NCBI GenBank assembly: GCA_903916735.1
Contig: CAIWXX010000035.1
Span: forward strand, 1 to 64,000
Direction of reading: 5' to 3'
Length of the DNA: 64,000 bases
From: an uncultured Acidobacteriota bacterium
GTDB taxonomy: Bacteria; Acidobacteriota; CAIWXX01
Shown here: positions 1-10,392 of the stretch, one piece after another
How the letters are laid out: each line of letters opens with the position of its first letter
Position numbering within the stretch: position 1 is the first letter of the stretch
Made by a program: the position numbers and the translations under genes
The notes under the pieces: generated by a model
The model's database searches: none
Told to the model about the DNA's origin: nothing
What the model saw: the letters and a program-made list of their open reading frames with translations, nothing else

Positions 1-3000
1 AAAATCGTTCTTCCCGCCTTTCCCACCATAGCTTCCAGCTGCCGCATAGCCTCCACCACCGCTCTTTATCAGCACATTCCCCAATGTCCGGCCTGATGCC
101 TCTGTTACTCCATTAAGTCCGCCTCGATATCCACACCCGCTTACATCAATCTTGCTCATCGCATCTATCGATACCTTCGCCGCCTTTACGCTGAGCCCAT
201 ACTCCGTCGTGGGTGTCGATGCACTGTGTGTTAGCGTGCTCCCGTTCTCCAATCTCAGCTCGCCATCGACATAGAGCATTCCGTTTACAGCCAAAGTGGC
301 GCTAGTTAAAGTGAGGCTTTTAATTGACGCGCTATTGATGCTGATTGAGCTTCCTCTATCAATGCTCAGAGTCGCATCGAAGAAGAGCTCGTAGGAATCA
401 CCTACTCTGGCCACGGTCATCAGGTTGCCGTCGGCGGAGGCGATGTAGATCTGAGTGGCTGTATTCTTCATGACTCGGAAAGAAGTCGTGTTGTTTTTAT
501 TGGGCCTTAATCGCATCCCTGTCAGTGCATTTGGGGTGAACACTGCGTTGCGATCTTCCAATATATCTGGGCGCAATGCTGTGATCGTACCTCGACCACC
601 AGGGAGATCGACTGCCGATTTCGTCGCGACTCCTCCGTTGTCCAAACGCAACTGGCCAAGTTGCCCTGCCTGCTGCAGCAGCACTGTGCCGGGGGCGCCA
701 TTCAGGCTCGAGTTTGTGCCACCACCCTGACGCCCGCCACGCGCCGTGACGTGGGTTGGATCGAATTCCGTCGCATCGGTGTAATAGACGGCCACGCGGC
801 CGCCTCCACCGGCTCCCACGTTATCGCTGTTGCCGCCATCGGCCGCGATTCGTCCTGAGCCACGCAGCACCTGTGAATCGAGTCGAATCGATCCACCCGA
901 TCCGGCGCCGCCTCGAACGCTCTCCCCGCTCGCCGTGATCACTCCATCCAATACCACTGTCGCCGCGGTCATGCGCGCCATGCCGCCGCCGTTTCCACCG
1001 CGATCCGAGTTGTTGGCGCCGCCGCCCGATCCCAACTCATCCGGTTCATAGACCGATCCGTAAACCGCATTGGCTGTGCTGGTGCCGTAACCGGCGCCAC
1101 TTCCGCCAAAACTCCCGCCGGCTCGTTCGCCGCTACCGCCGGTTTCGCTGTTCCCCGCTGTGATCCCGGTTGGTTTCAGGTTGGCGCTGCTATTCCCACC
1201 CAGGTAGCCCAAACTATCCGCGTAAATCTTTCCATCGGATGCGATACTCAAATTACCGGCTATTGTGAATTCCAGCCGCCCCGACAACTTTCGACCTGTC
1301 GCCTTATGCGCGATAGAGCCTCCTTCGGCTACTATCAGATTCTGGAATTGGTGATGTCCATCAATCGTTACGGCCCCCTTCTTGACGATGACCGTCTGGC
1401 CTTCGTACATCGTGTTGCTTTCATCGACGGCGGCCCCGATTGGAACCACGACGCCGGAGGTAACGTCCAGAGTCACTGAGCTTTCGGCGATCTTGCCCGC
1501 CACATCGGTGGCTCGTGTTGAAACGGTCACATGGCTGCCATCAACCAAATCGGCCGGCAGGAGATACTGCCACTGATAGGGTTCCTGCGTGGCAGCGGTC
1601 AGCGCCACGCCATTAACCCACATTTCGACCTTATCTATTCCCACATCGTCGGTTGCCGAGGCCGTAATCTGGAGCTTTTCTCGCGAATAAACCAGCAACC
1701 CACGGCTTGGCGCCAGGATCTTCACCTGCGGAGGTTCATTGTCTTCGACCTTCACCGCCGTCACCGTCACCTCGTCCTGCGCTTCTTTATTCGTCACATC
1801 CACAGCCACAGCCCGCAATGAAATCGGCGTATCGGCCGGCACCGCCGGGACTGTGTAAACCACTTCGAAAGGTGGTTCGTTATCCGTTCCAATCAGGCTA
1901 TTGCCCGCATAGAACCGGACTTCCTTCACGCCGAGATCGTCTGAGGCCTCGGCATGCAGCGTCACATGTTCATGGTAGTGCACCTGAGCCGAAGCCGTCG
2001 GTGCCGTTAATTGCACCTGTGGCGACTGCGCGTCTTCCGGTACTTGCAGCAGGATACTCGAACTGGCCGCTCCTTGACCCGATGAATCAACCACACTCGC
2101 CAACACGATGATCGTCGTTTGCTGCGCCACGTTATATGGAATGGGCACCGTGAACTCGCCCGAGTACCGCGCGTTTCCAACCGTCCGGCTGAGGTCGACA
2201 TAGACTCCCTGGCCAATCGCCGTCACCTCGACCTTTTGTATCTGCACATCATCGCCGGCCGTGACCTGGAAATTGACGCTTTGGCGAGGCTTGACGCTGA
2301 GGCTTGCCGGGCCGGTCATGCTGACTTGCGGCGGGTCATCGCTGACAATGGTGAATGTGAAAGACGCACGTGCGCTGTGATTGCCGGCTCGATCTTCGGC
2401 CATGCCTTCGACGACCACATCATTGTTGCCGTTCGCAACAGCGTTTGGCACAGTGAGGTAGAACAGCCATGGGGTGGATGTCGCCGTCGTCTGTAACTCA
2501 CCATTCACGTAGTAATAAACCTTGCTCACATCGGTTGCGCCGTTCACATTGCCTGTGATCTGTACGCGACTCTTTTCCCGGAAAACGGTTCCTGAAGGCA
2601 CAACCATAGTCAGCACGGGCGCCACATTGTCCCGCGTATAGAAACTGCTGTGGAAGACCTGGGCCATGACATTGTTCTTCAGATCGGCATAGCCTCCAGC
2701 CTCAACGTCATAGCGCGCATTCGAATCAAAATAGGCATCCGGCCTGAAAGTGAGCACGCTGTTATTTTCGCTGAACGACTTGATGCCGCTCACAAGCGCA
2801 CCGTCGTTCTTCTTCAGCGTGAAGTATCCATCAACAATTTTTGCAGGATCGAGCGGCTCGCTGAAGTGTACGACAACATATGAATCTTCGGCCACCTGGA
2901 TTGAGTTGTTAGCCGGCTCGATGCTCGTCACGACCGGAAGTACATTATCAAATGTGGTCATGCGGAAGCTGTAGTCATACCAGAGCTTATTGCCCGAGAG

Positions 3001-6000
3001 ATCCTCAGCCTGCCCTCCGATCCAGAGGTTGCAAGTTGATTGCCCGACGAGCCGGTTCGGTCTGACTGTTAATGTGCGCTGATCCGTTCCAAGAGTGAGC
3101 GTCACACCCACGCGCGTCGTTCCCTGATATACAGCAATAACATTTTGGTTCAGCGTCGACGCGTTCATGGCCTTGCTGAAGACCACGGTGAATATCGTAT
3201 TGAGCGGAATTTCGACGCTGCCATTGGGCGGCGTTACCGAGGCGATCTGAGGCAGATTCTGATCCAGGGTCAGAGTGCCGATGTTGGCAACCTGGCCGTG
3301 GGTCGAGAGCATCCCTCCCATAAATCTGGCACAGCCACTTCGATCATAGCCATCGACGAAAACCGAGAATGCGCCCATCGGCACTATTGTGAACTCGAAG
3401 CTCCCATCATTATTGGTGGACATGAGTCGAGTGTAATTGGGGCCACTCAACTGCACGGTTGCTCGCGTGGCCGGAGTCAAATCGGCATTTTTCACGACTC
3501 CCCGCACTGTGCCGAACGAGATGAGCTTCAAATCGACATGAGCGACATCTCCTTCACCGGCAACACTGCCAGAGCCCGATGCGCCGAGGCCAGTAAATGG
3601 ATCACGCACACTCACTTGCACCGTCCCGGCTCTGATACGATCGAATCGATACACCCCCTGCTCATCCGTTGAGGCGTTGAATGTTTCATCTCCCATTTCC
3701 GAGTGAGCCGACAGCTTCACCTCTTCATCGGGCTGAGGGACACCTGCTCCGTTCGTCACGATTCCGGTGACGACACCGAGACCCTGCATGACGATATCGC
3801 CCTGATATTCATCGCCGTGATATTCAAGGTAACCGTTCATCTTGCCCCAACGCCGCCCATTCTGCTCCACGGCCTGCACCTTAAAGGCGCCCAGTGGAAT
3901 CATCTCGAAGTTGTACTTGCCGTCCTCATCGGCGGTGGTCTCGATCGCTCGATTCGTCCAGATCGACGACCAGGTGGATGATGAGACTGTCAGCCGCGCG
4001 AATGGAACGAGTATTTGGCCGTCGGGCATGAAGACGTTTCCTAATATGGTTCCCGTCCCTTGGGCCTGGATGTCGATCAGGTATTCCTGACCGTCGTAGT
4101 CGAGTCTGCCCGAGACGCGACCGGCCTGTCCGGTGCTCTTTTCCTTGGCTTCCAGATCTATCGGACCTTCTCCCACCTGGTAGAAAAGGAACTGCCCGGC
4201 ATCGTTGGTTGTCGTCGTCACTTCGTATGGATAATTTCCGGTGTTTCTCAATTTTACCGTGGCGCCGGCGATACCGTGTGTGTGTGACCCATCATAGAAA
4301 GTGCCTGACACAGTCCCGCGACCTTCCAGCCGCACATCCAGCGTCAGATTCTGACCATCCTGATTGACACGGCCCCACGCCTTGCCCTTTCGCCCACTGC
4401 GCATGTCGTACACTTCGAGCCGGAAATCTCCGACGGGGACGTATCTGAAGCTGTAGTTGCCGCTTTGATCACTCAGCCCGAAGCCAAATGGAGATCCTGA
4501 GCGGTAGTGATAAAGTATGAGCTGAGCGTTTGGGACGGGCATGCTGCCATCGACTGAAAGCACTCGTCCGGCAACGGTGGTCGTCGCTTCCAGGACAATA
4601 TTCACACTCGTTTCCGCCCCGTCACCAATCAACACCCCGGAAGCCCCGCCGCCACGATTGCTGGCTGAATCATAAGCGGTCAAGGACAGTGTGTTCTCGG
4701 TGACATTCTGGAATACGAAGCGACCTTCCAAATCGGAATTGACGACGAATCGCTCCTGTGGATAGCCCTGTGTTGTCAGCACCACGCGGGCGTTCTTCAC
4801 GGCCTCAGCGTTGATTGTGCGAACCTGCCCGCGAACCGTGCCTTTGCCTTTCAGACGAACATCCATCTGAACGGTCTGACCACCAAATCCCAAAGACCCA
4901 TAGGCCTGTGCCTTGTAGCCGTTCACCTGGTCTTCCACAGTCACGGTGAAATAACCAGGAGGCACCAACTGGAACTCGTAGTAGTCCTCGTCTTCGACGC
5001 TCTCGTACAACACCTGTGGGGGCAAGCCGCCATATTGCAACGAAACTTTTGCATTCTTCAGAATTTCATGTTCGCCTGGATCCAGCACTCGAACCCTGAC
5101 TTTTCCTTTGAGCGAATCCTCTTGCTTGTTGAACTTGAGAGTGACGAGCTGCTTTTCATTGTAAGCAAGGCGTCCATAATAGGAGCTTTCATGGGGGTAG
5201 AAGCCACTTCTAGCGGCGAGCGAAAAATCTCCGGCCAGCACATTGCTGAAGGTGTTTTCGCCTTTCTCACTAGTTGTGACGTACATTTTGCTGGTGCTAA
5301 ATCCGATGTGGTCGTAATCCTTGATTTCGATGATCGGGAATTGAAACTGAACATCGGCCATGACCGGAGTCTTACCATCCTCGGCCAAGGTCTTCACCGA
5401 CACTTCACCATTTCCACGCCAATGCAGGTCGCAAACGACGAAGTGGCCGGGGAATTGCGAGACAAAAGTGGAGAGACCTCCATCACGATCTTTTATGGAA
5501 ACCAGCCCATAACCGCCTTCTTCCAGGTCATTAAAAGCGAACCCGCCGATGTCATTAGTGCGCCTGCTGCCGCGGATGACGGGCACGCCGGACTTGCTTT
5601 GCCAGAGAATCACCTGAGTACGTGCAGCCGGCTGGCCATCTGCATAGAAAGCTCGCCCAGACACTCCTCCAAGCTTTATCTCGACATCCTTCACAAACAC
5701 GAGGCTCACGCGCATGACCTGCCCCTCGGCGGCAATTGAAACCGGCGCCGATACCTTGCGTTTGGCTTCCATATCGGCTGCAAACACCGTGTATTGTCCG
5801 GGCGGGATATCGGTGAACTCGAATTCTCCATTGACTGGAGTGATGGTGTTGAGGGCGGTATTTTCAATATAGACGACGATGCCTTGCCGTGGCTGTCCAT
5901 CCGGACCGACAACCCGGCCGCGAATGGTTCCGCCCCCCTGAAGCAGAACCGTCACATCCGGCGTTCTGCCTTCGATAAGGTTGCCGCCTGCCGTGCCTCC

Positions 6001-9000
6001 TATTTGATTTGTCCGTGGGTTGAGAGCATCCAGAGTGAACACCCCGAGTGGCACTTCATTGAAGACAAAGACTCCCTGGGTATCCGTGCGAACCACATCG
6101 AAGGCACTCCCGGAACGGCTCAACTTGACCTGGGTCTGAACAGGCTTATGAGCCGAGTCAAGAACTCGGCCGCGCACGGTTCCGGTTTTCCCGGCGTAGA
6201 GGCGCAATTCCGCATTGGCGGTTTCTCCCGGGGCTGTGAGAGCCAGGGATAGTGAACCTTGAGCATGCGATGTGGCGGCATAGAGGCTCACACGGCCAAG
6301 CGGCACATCATCGAAATGGAACTCACCGTTTATATCAGTCCCTGCCCTCAGCTCATTGTACATTTCACCACCACCCTGCATCGCAGTCTGCATATCACCG
6401 AGGTTCTCGACGACGGCCTTCACCCAAATGCCGGCAACGGGGGTGGAGGTTCCAGCCATAACGACACGGCCGCGTACCGTGCCACGACCACGGATCGCCA
6501 GATTGATGTTCAGGCGTTCTCCATGTGTCCGGATTTTCGCCTTCACCCACTCACGTCTGTGGTTGGCTTCGTCTATCGCATCCAGAGTGAAGGAATCTTG
6601 TAGGATTTGCACAAAATCAAACTGGTAATTGCCTTGATTGTCAGTATGCGTTGTACTGGTGCGATAGAGAAGCTTATTAGAATTAATCAGCTGAGATAGT
6701 TGTATAAGGATATTGGGCAGCGGCTGGCCATTCGGGCCCACAACCTGGCCGAAAACCATCCCGCCTTCACTTTGAATAGTGGATTGAATAGGCATCTCGA
6801 CCGGGTCGGGCGAGAGAGATAGTCCTTTCCGGTCTTTCATCCCTTTGACAATCACTTTGGATTCAACGAAGGGCGAAACAGGGCTATCCACGCCGAGCAC
6901 GACGATGCGGGGCGAATTCTGCACGAAGGCCGACAGGACGCGCTTGCGGGGGACTTCATAGCGAGCGTCGACATCCTTCGCGAGGACATCATCGACATCG
7001 CGATTGAAAAACAGCGCAACGGCCTGGCCAAGCGAATCCGTATTGCAATCCTGCACAGTCGCAATAAGCTGCAATGGCGGTTCGACGACCGCTGTGACCT
7101 GGCCGGTCACATGGGAATCGATCGTCCCATCATGAGTCCAATCGAGCTTCAGGATAAACTCCTGGGTATCCTTTTGCGCGAGAAGGCTCGCGAGCATTCC
7201 TGAGCGGCATTCGACATTCTGGAAGCGCACTTCACGAAACCCATGTGCGCCATCGGGAACAACGAGCACCAGGTCAAAGCTGCCTTGTGCATCTCCGATA
7301 ACCTCCACCCGATACCCGGCTTCATCCACGCGACCCGCGACGGCCAATTCCGCATTGCCGCCTCCACGCTCGATCAAATCAAAACGCTCGGCAAATGGAA
7401 TCTCACAAAGGACTCCCGCCGGCGCGATCGAAAGCCGGTTTTCGAGGCCGTCAACCAGTCGCAGGTGGCATGGTTTCTCTGAAGCAGTCGTTGAAAGCCC
7501 CGCCAGGAGGAACGGTTCACGGTACGAGGCGACAGTCGCAAAGTGCCTGAAGTAAGCCAGAAAACCGCGGCTTTGGATCGCGTCGTTCATCCAACCGGCC
7601 ATCTTTTCGGACACGTTCACGCTCTTGCTCGACTGGCGCCTCAGCTGGTCAAATGGGACATCGGGATTGCGATTGCCCAGCCAATCCAAAAGCAGAATCG
7701 GCATCGCATCTTCCCAGGACTCGCCGAAATCCACGCGCTGGCCGGCCCCCGCGAGCTCATAGGCGCGCGTCTGCACGATGTTTTTTCGAATGTATGGAAG
7801 GTGCGATGGCAGTATGTCAGGAGGCGTCACCGAGATGCTATAGGCTTCGCCCATAAGAAGCATCGCCGCTTCACGGACATCTGAGGGTATCTTCGATGTG
7901 AAAGACGGCATCACCAGCGTGTCCGGCGACAAAGGTATCCCCATCTCTCCGACTCCGGCCGTTAGCACGAACGATCCGGTCAGGCTACTCCCTTCGGCTA
8001 CAAATGCCGTGGCCGTCACTTTCCCCGTTTGTAGAGCAAGCATGTGAAACTTGCCAGTCTGTGATTCACCGGGCTTGATCGTTTCGAACTGCAACCGGTC
8101 TCCAGATAAAAGGCGGGCTCCAACTTGCCGGGTCTTGGGCAGGCTAAGACTCACCAGATTGGCATCCACGGGCGATGTGTTGGTCAGAGTCACATACATG
8201 TCGTACTCTTCGCCCTGGCGTACAACCGATGGATGACTGAACGTAATTGTCAGCTCGGGGTCTCGCACAACAACCATGCCCGTCGCCGAGCCTTTTACGG
8301 GAACATCGCCGGATGAGGTTCCACCCATCGTTCCTTTGAAATCCACTTTGACGGCATGAGTGCCGGTCTTGAGGCCCTCGGCGAGGAACTCGGCCTTGCC
8401 CATAAATGCGGCGAGGATGACTTCCTGGTCATCGGCCGTCCCAACCTTCCCATCAGGTCCCGGACAACGCACGGGAATGGCGGAGCCGGTTAGGCGAGGT
8501 GGATTGGTATGAGCTTCACGCAAGCCCGGTGGCAGATTGATGGTCGCTGAGAGATCTTTCAGAGTGATCGGGCTTCCGGAAGGCGCGTTGTTGGTAACGA
8601 TAAACATGATGCTGAAAAACTGATGCAGGAACCCGATGTTGCCGTTGAAAACCAACAAACCGGAGAATTGATGCTGCGGCCAACTTGGCGCATTGTCGTC
8701 CACCAGCAGTCCAGAAGTCGGATCCTGAAATCCAGGGATGTCCAAATCGAAATCGAAAGGCTCCAGTTCCTCCGGCTGAGCAAAATTGATACCAAAAGGC
8801 TTATCCGGCGTGAAAGGCGATGAGGTCTCTGGTTTGAAATCAAGGACGCGAGCCTGACCCTTATCATCAAATACGACAGGAAAATCCATCTTGACCGGAG
8901 TGCTTTCCAGCAAATACCCGATCGAAAAGTTATATACCGTGAAGTTTTCATCGGTGATGATGATGCCTCGATCGCGGATCTCCTGGAGAGTCAGTGGACG

Positions 9001-9429
9001 TACTTCGACCGATGTGATGACGACATCGATGACGTTCATTGTTACATGATCCGGCTCCGCGCGCAGCAACACCATGTTGTCTTTTTCCAAGCGGATGTTC
9101 TCAAGCGCATAGCTGCCCCTGATCGGCAACCCCGGCAAAGTGAATGGATGGCCGGGGAGGGTGGTGAGCGTCAGGGCGCGATTCAGGCCGGGGCCGCGCA
9201 GAGAGGCCTTGACCACCGTTCCGGGCAGAGGTGTCGCCTGCCCGGCGGAAAAAACGGTTTGGACCTGACTGGCAACTCCCACCGGAACCGTCATCGTTGC
9301 CGGGGCAACTTCGAGGCTGGCGCCAAGCACCTTGAGCTGTCCGGTGGCAAGAGGATCGTCCCCTTGCAACGGCTGCACAAACGCAGCTAAAAGCATCATC
9401 GCCATGATAACCGCTGATCTTCTCATCAT
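1..9429 (-). CDS. Giant secreted multi-domain repeat protein (3'-truncated by window edge)
   Basis: Reading the minus strand from the ATG at 9429 gives an uninterrupted frame of about 3143 codons that is still open at base 1. An AGGTGGTG ribosome site lies just upstream. Residues 1-23 are a Sec signal peptide ending near LQG/DD. Residues about 390-480 look like a CARDB-type beta domain. From about 885 to 1980 there are some 12-13 tandem carboxypeptidase-regulatory-like repeats, most opening with GTVRGRV or a variant. Two SbsA/Big_5 Ig-like domains follow (about 2058-2260, motifs TPPNGS and EPANNS), then three or four bacterial Ig repeats (about 2270-2660). After that comes a glycine-rich beta-helix-like tract (about 2740-2950) with GGSG and GGGG runs. 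It is probably a cell-surface or exported adhesin-like protein; substrate and partner are unknown. The secretin operon upstream could be its exporter, which is inference only. Confidence 0.85.
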   Translation of the reverse strand, partial: MMRRSAVIMAMMLLAAFVQPLQGDDPLATGQLKVLGASLEVAPATMTVPVGVASQVQTVFSAGQATPLPGTVVKASLRGPGLNRALTLTTLPGHPFTLPGLPIRGSYALENIRLEKDNMVLLRAEPDHVTMNVIDVVITSVEVRPLTLQEIRDRGIIITDENFTVYNFSIGYLLESTPVKMDFPVVFDDKGQARVLDFKPETSSPFTPDKPFGINFAQPEELEPFDFDLDIPGFQDPTSGLLVDDNAPSWPQHQFSGLLVFNGNIGFLHQFFSIMFIVTNNAPSGSPITLKDLSATINLPPGLREAHTNPPRLTGSAIPVRCPGPDGKVGTADDQEVILAAFMGKAEFLAEGLKTGTHAVKVDFKGTMGGTSSGDVPVKGSATGMVVVRDPELTITFSHPSVVRQGEEYDMYVTLTNTSPVDANLVSLSLPKTRQVGARLLSGDRLQFETIKPGESQTGKFHMLALQTGKVTATAFVAEGSSLTGSFVLTAGVGEMGIPLSPDTLVMPSFTSKIPSDVREAAMLLMGEAYSISVTPPDILPSHLPYIRKNIVQTRAYELAGAGQRVDFGESWEDAMPILLLDWLGNRNPDVPFDQLRRQSSKSVNVSEKMAGWMNDAIQSRGFLAYFRHFATVASYREPFLLAGLSTTASEKPCHLRLVDGLENRLSIAPAGVLCEIPFAERFDLIERGGGNAELAVAGRVDEAGYRVEVIGDAQGSFDLVLVVPDGAHGFREVRFQNVECRSGMLASLLAQKDTQEFILKLDWTHDGTIDSHVTGQVTAVVEPPLQLIATVQDCNTDSLGQAVALFFNRDVDDVLAKDVDARYEVPRKRVLSAFVQNSPRIVVLGVDSPVSPFVESKVIVKGMKDRKGLSLSPDPVEMPIQSTIQSEGGMVFGQVVGPNGQPLPNILIQLSQLINSNKLLYRTSTTHTDNQGNYQFDFVQILQDSFTLDAIDEANHRREWVKAKIRTHGERLNINLAIRGRGTVRGRVVMAGTSTPVAGIWVKAVVENLGDMQTAMQGGGEMYNELRAGTDINGEFHFDDVPLGRVSLYAATSHAQGSLSLALTAPGETANAELRLYAGKTGTVRGRVLDSAHKPVQTQVKLSRSGSAFDVVRTDTQGVFVFNEVPLGVFTLDALNPRTNQIGGTAGGNLIEGRTPDVTVLLQGGGTIRGRVVGPDGQPRQGIVVYIENTALNTITPVNGEFEFTDIPPGQYTVFAADMEAKRKVSAPVSIAAEGQVMRVSLVFVKDVEIKLGGVSGRAFYADGQPAARTQVILWQSKSGVPVIRGSRRTNDIGGFAFNDLEEGGYGLVSIKDRDGGLSTFVSQFPGHFVVCDLHWRGNGEVSVKTLAEDGKTPVMADVQFQFPIIEIKDYDHIGFSTSKMYVTTSEKGENTFSNVLAGDFSLAARSGFYPHESSYYGRLAYNEKQLVTLKFNKQEDSLKGKVRVRVLDPGEHEILKNAKVSLQYGGLPPQVLYESVEDEDYYEFQLVPPGYFTVTVEDQVNGYKAQAYGSLGFGGQTVQMDVRLKGKGTVRGQVRTINAEAVKNARVVLTTQGYPQERFVVNSDLEGRFVFQNVTENTLSLTAYDSASNRGGGASGVLIGDGAETSVNIVLEATTTVAGRVLSVDGSMPVPNAQLILYHYRSGSPFGFGLSDQSGNYSFRYVPVGDFRLEVYDMRSGRKGKAWGRVNQDGQNLTLDVRLEGRGTVSGTFYDGSHTHGIAGATVKLRNTGNYPYEVTTTTNDAGQFLFYQVGEGPIDLEAKEKSTGQAGRVSGRLDYDGQEYLIDIQAQGTGTILGNVFMPDGQILVPFARLTVSSSTWSSIWTNRAIETTADEDGKYNFEMIPLGAFKVQAVEQNGRRWGKMNGYLEYHGDEYQGDIVMQGLGVVTGIVTNGAGVPQPDEEVKLSAHSEMGDETFNASTDEQGVYRFDRIRAGTVQVSVRDPFTGLGASGSGSVAGEGDVAHVDLKLISFGTVRGVVKNADLTPATRATVQLSGPNYTRLMSTNNDGSFEFTIVPMGAFSVFVDGYDRSGCARFMGGMLSTHGQVANIGTLTLDQNLPQIASVTPPNGSVEIPLNTIFTVVFSKAMNASTLNQNVIAVYQGTTRVGVTLTLGTDQRTLTVRPNRLVGQSTCNLWIGGQAEDLSGNKLWYDYSFRMTTFDNVLPVVTSIEPANNSIQVAEDSYVVVHFSEPLDPAKIVDGYFTLKKNDGALVSGIKSFSENNSVLTFRPDAYFDSNARYDVEAGGYADLKNNVMAQVFHSSFYTRDNVAPVLTMVVPSGTVFREKSRVQITGNVNGATDVSKVYYYVNGELQTTATSTPWLFYLTVPNAVANGNNDVVVEGMAEDRAGNHSARASFTFTIVSDDPPQVSMTGPASLSVKPRQSVNFQVTAGDDVQIQKVEVTAIGQGVYVDLSRTVGNARYSGEFTVPIPYNVAQQTTIIVLASVVDSSGQGAASSSILLQVPEDAQSPQVQLTAPTASAQVHYHEHVTLHAEASDDLGVKEVRFYAGNSLIGTDNEPPFEVVYTVPAVPADTPISLRAVAVDVTNKEAQDEVTVTAVKVEDNEPPQVKILAPSRGLLVYSREKLQITASATDDVGIDKVEMWVNGVALTAATQEPYQWQYLLPADLVDGSHVTVSTRATDVAGKIAESSVTLDVTSGVVVPIGAAVDESNTMYEGQTVIVKKGAVTIDGHHQFQNLIVAEGGSIAHKATGRKLSGRLEFTIAGNLSIASDGKIYADSLGYLGGNSSANLKPTGITAGNSETGGSGERAGGSFGGSGAGYGTSTANAVYGSVYEPDELGSGGGANNSDRGGNGGGMARMTAATVVLDGVITASGESVRGGAGSGGSIRLDSQVLRGSGRIAADGGNSDNVGAGGGGRVAVYYTDATEFDPTHVTARGGRQGGGTNSSLNGAPGTVLLQQAGQLGQLRLDNGGVATKSAVDLPGGRGTITALRPDILEDRNAVFTPNALTGMRLRPNKNNTTSFRVMKNTATQIYIASADGNLMTVARVGDSYELFFDATLSIDRGSSISINSASIKSLTLTSATLAVNGMLYVDGELRLENGSTLTHSASTPTTEYGLSVKAAKVSIDAMSKIDVSGCGYRGGLNGVTEASGRTLGNVLIKSGGGGYAAAGSYGGKGGKNDF

Positions 9430-10392
9430 GATTCACCACCTGTAGCGATCACATCCGCCGGTTTTTGATTTCCATCGTTGGGCATAGTGGCCATCAATAC
9501 TGTCCCTGCCAAAACGAAGGGAGTTTCATGAGATGCTGGTCGAATATATAAGGATACGACGAGTCAATCGTAACCTTTCCAGTGACAAGGAATCTTCGCC
9601 ACGTGAATTTCCCACTTCGATTGCCGTTTCGCTCACTCATATTTGGCAGCAACCGGCAGGCAACAAACGTGATCCACCCTAGTGATTGCCCCCGCTATCA
9701 GCCGAATCGGGCTCAAAAAGCCGGCATAAACAGCAATCAGCAACACAGATTGGTACATCCGGCACATATGGCGCGGCATGAATGGAGTATTCATATATAA
9801 ACCTCGACCCCACGAAGCGGATACATAAGTTGTGGATCATAATTGATGTGAAACAGAATTGTCAACAGAGAGTTGAGAAATAATAAAAGGTTCAGAAATA
9901 TTTATGATTGTAGATTTTTTCCATCAGAGGGCTTTTCGATTGACTGAGATATGTCAAATTGGATCGGGAATGGATTAGGCCGGGACGATCTAACCCTTTG
10001 CCTTCACTCCTAGCCCCTTGCTGAATTCAGGACCATTCTGCCGCGATTCACAACGCTTTGGTTCTCAGAACTTCCGAGACGCTTTGTTAGGACATCATCA
10101 TGCAGCATGACGATATTTGTAAAACGTCAGGCGGGCAAAAGCCGCCTTTCGCGTTCTATGCCTGATTCAGACCTGGATTTCAGAAAGCCGTGTGAGATCT
10201 TTAGTGTCTAAAAGTGCAAGATCCCACCCGAACCTCTTAGGAATGCAGGAAGTAAGGAAACCAGGAACGACCCCGACCATTGCCGGCACACCCGCCTTCC
10301 GTTCCTGCATTCCTCCCTTCCTGACTTCCTGGGAGGTCTGGAGTCGCTCTGTGGTGCGGCCACCGCCTTTGGTTCTGGCTCCGCCAGGGGGT
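9430..10392. other. 963 bp intergenic region without a convincing gene
   Basis: Neither strand shows a supported coding frame. The stretch 9790-9960 is distinctly AT-rich compared with its surroundings. The minus strand has TATATA-like sequence near 9546-9553 that could serve as a -10 for the giant gene, without a clear -35. The R2 inverted repeat copy A lies at 10233-10336, just beyond the stop of the secretin gene. Confidence 0.6.
10233..10336. repeat. R2 copy A: AGGAA-rich long inverted repeat
   Basis: The left arm begins CCTCTTAGGAATGCAGGAAG. The reverse complement of the right arm begins CCTCCCAGGAAGTCAGGAAG, so the two ~36 bp arms pair imperfectly around a ~30 bp centre. A second copy with the same edges lies at 63034-63141, and both are preceded by CCCGAA. 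Copy A sits about 57 bp beyond the secretin stop codon, where it could act as a transcript-end structure. No T-tract follows, so a simple intrinsic terminator is not supported. Confidence 0.65.

Noticed and set aside
9582-9800. 72-codon plus-strand frame upstream of the giant gene
   Set aside because: No ribosome site, no recognisable fold and irregular composition; it lies in the presumed promoter region of the giant gene.
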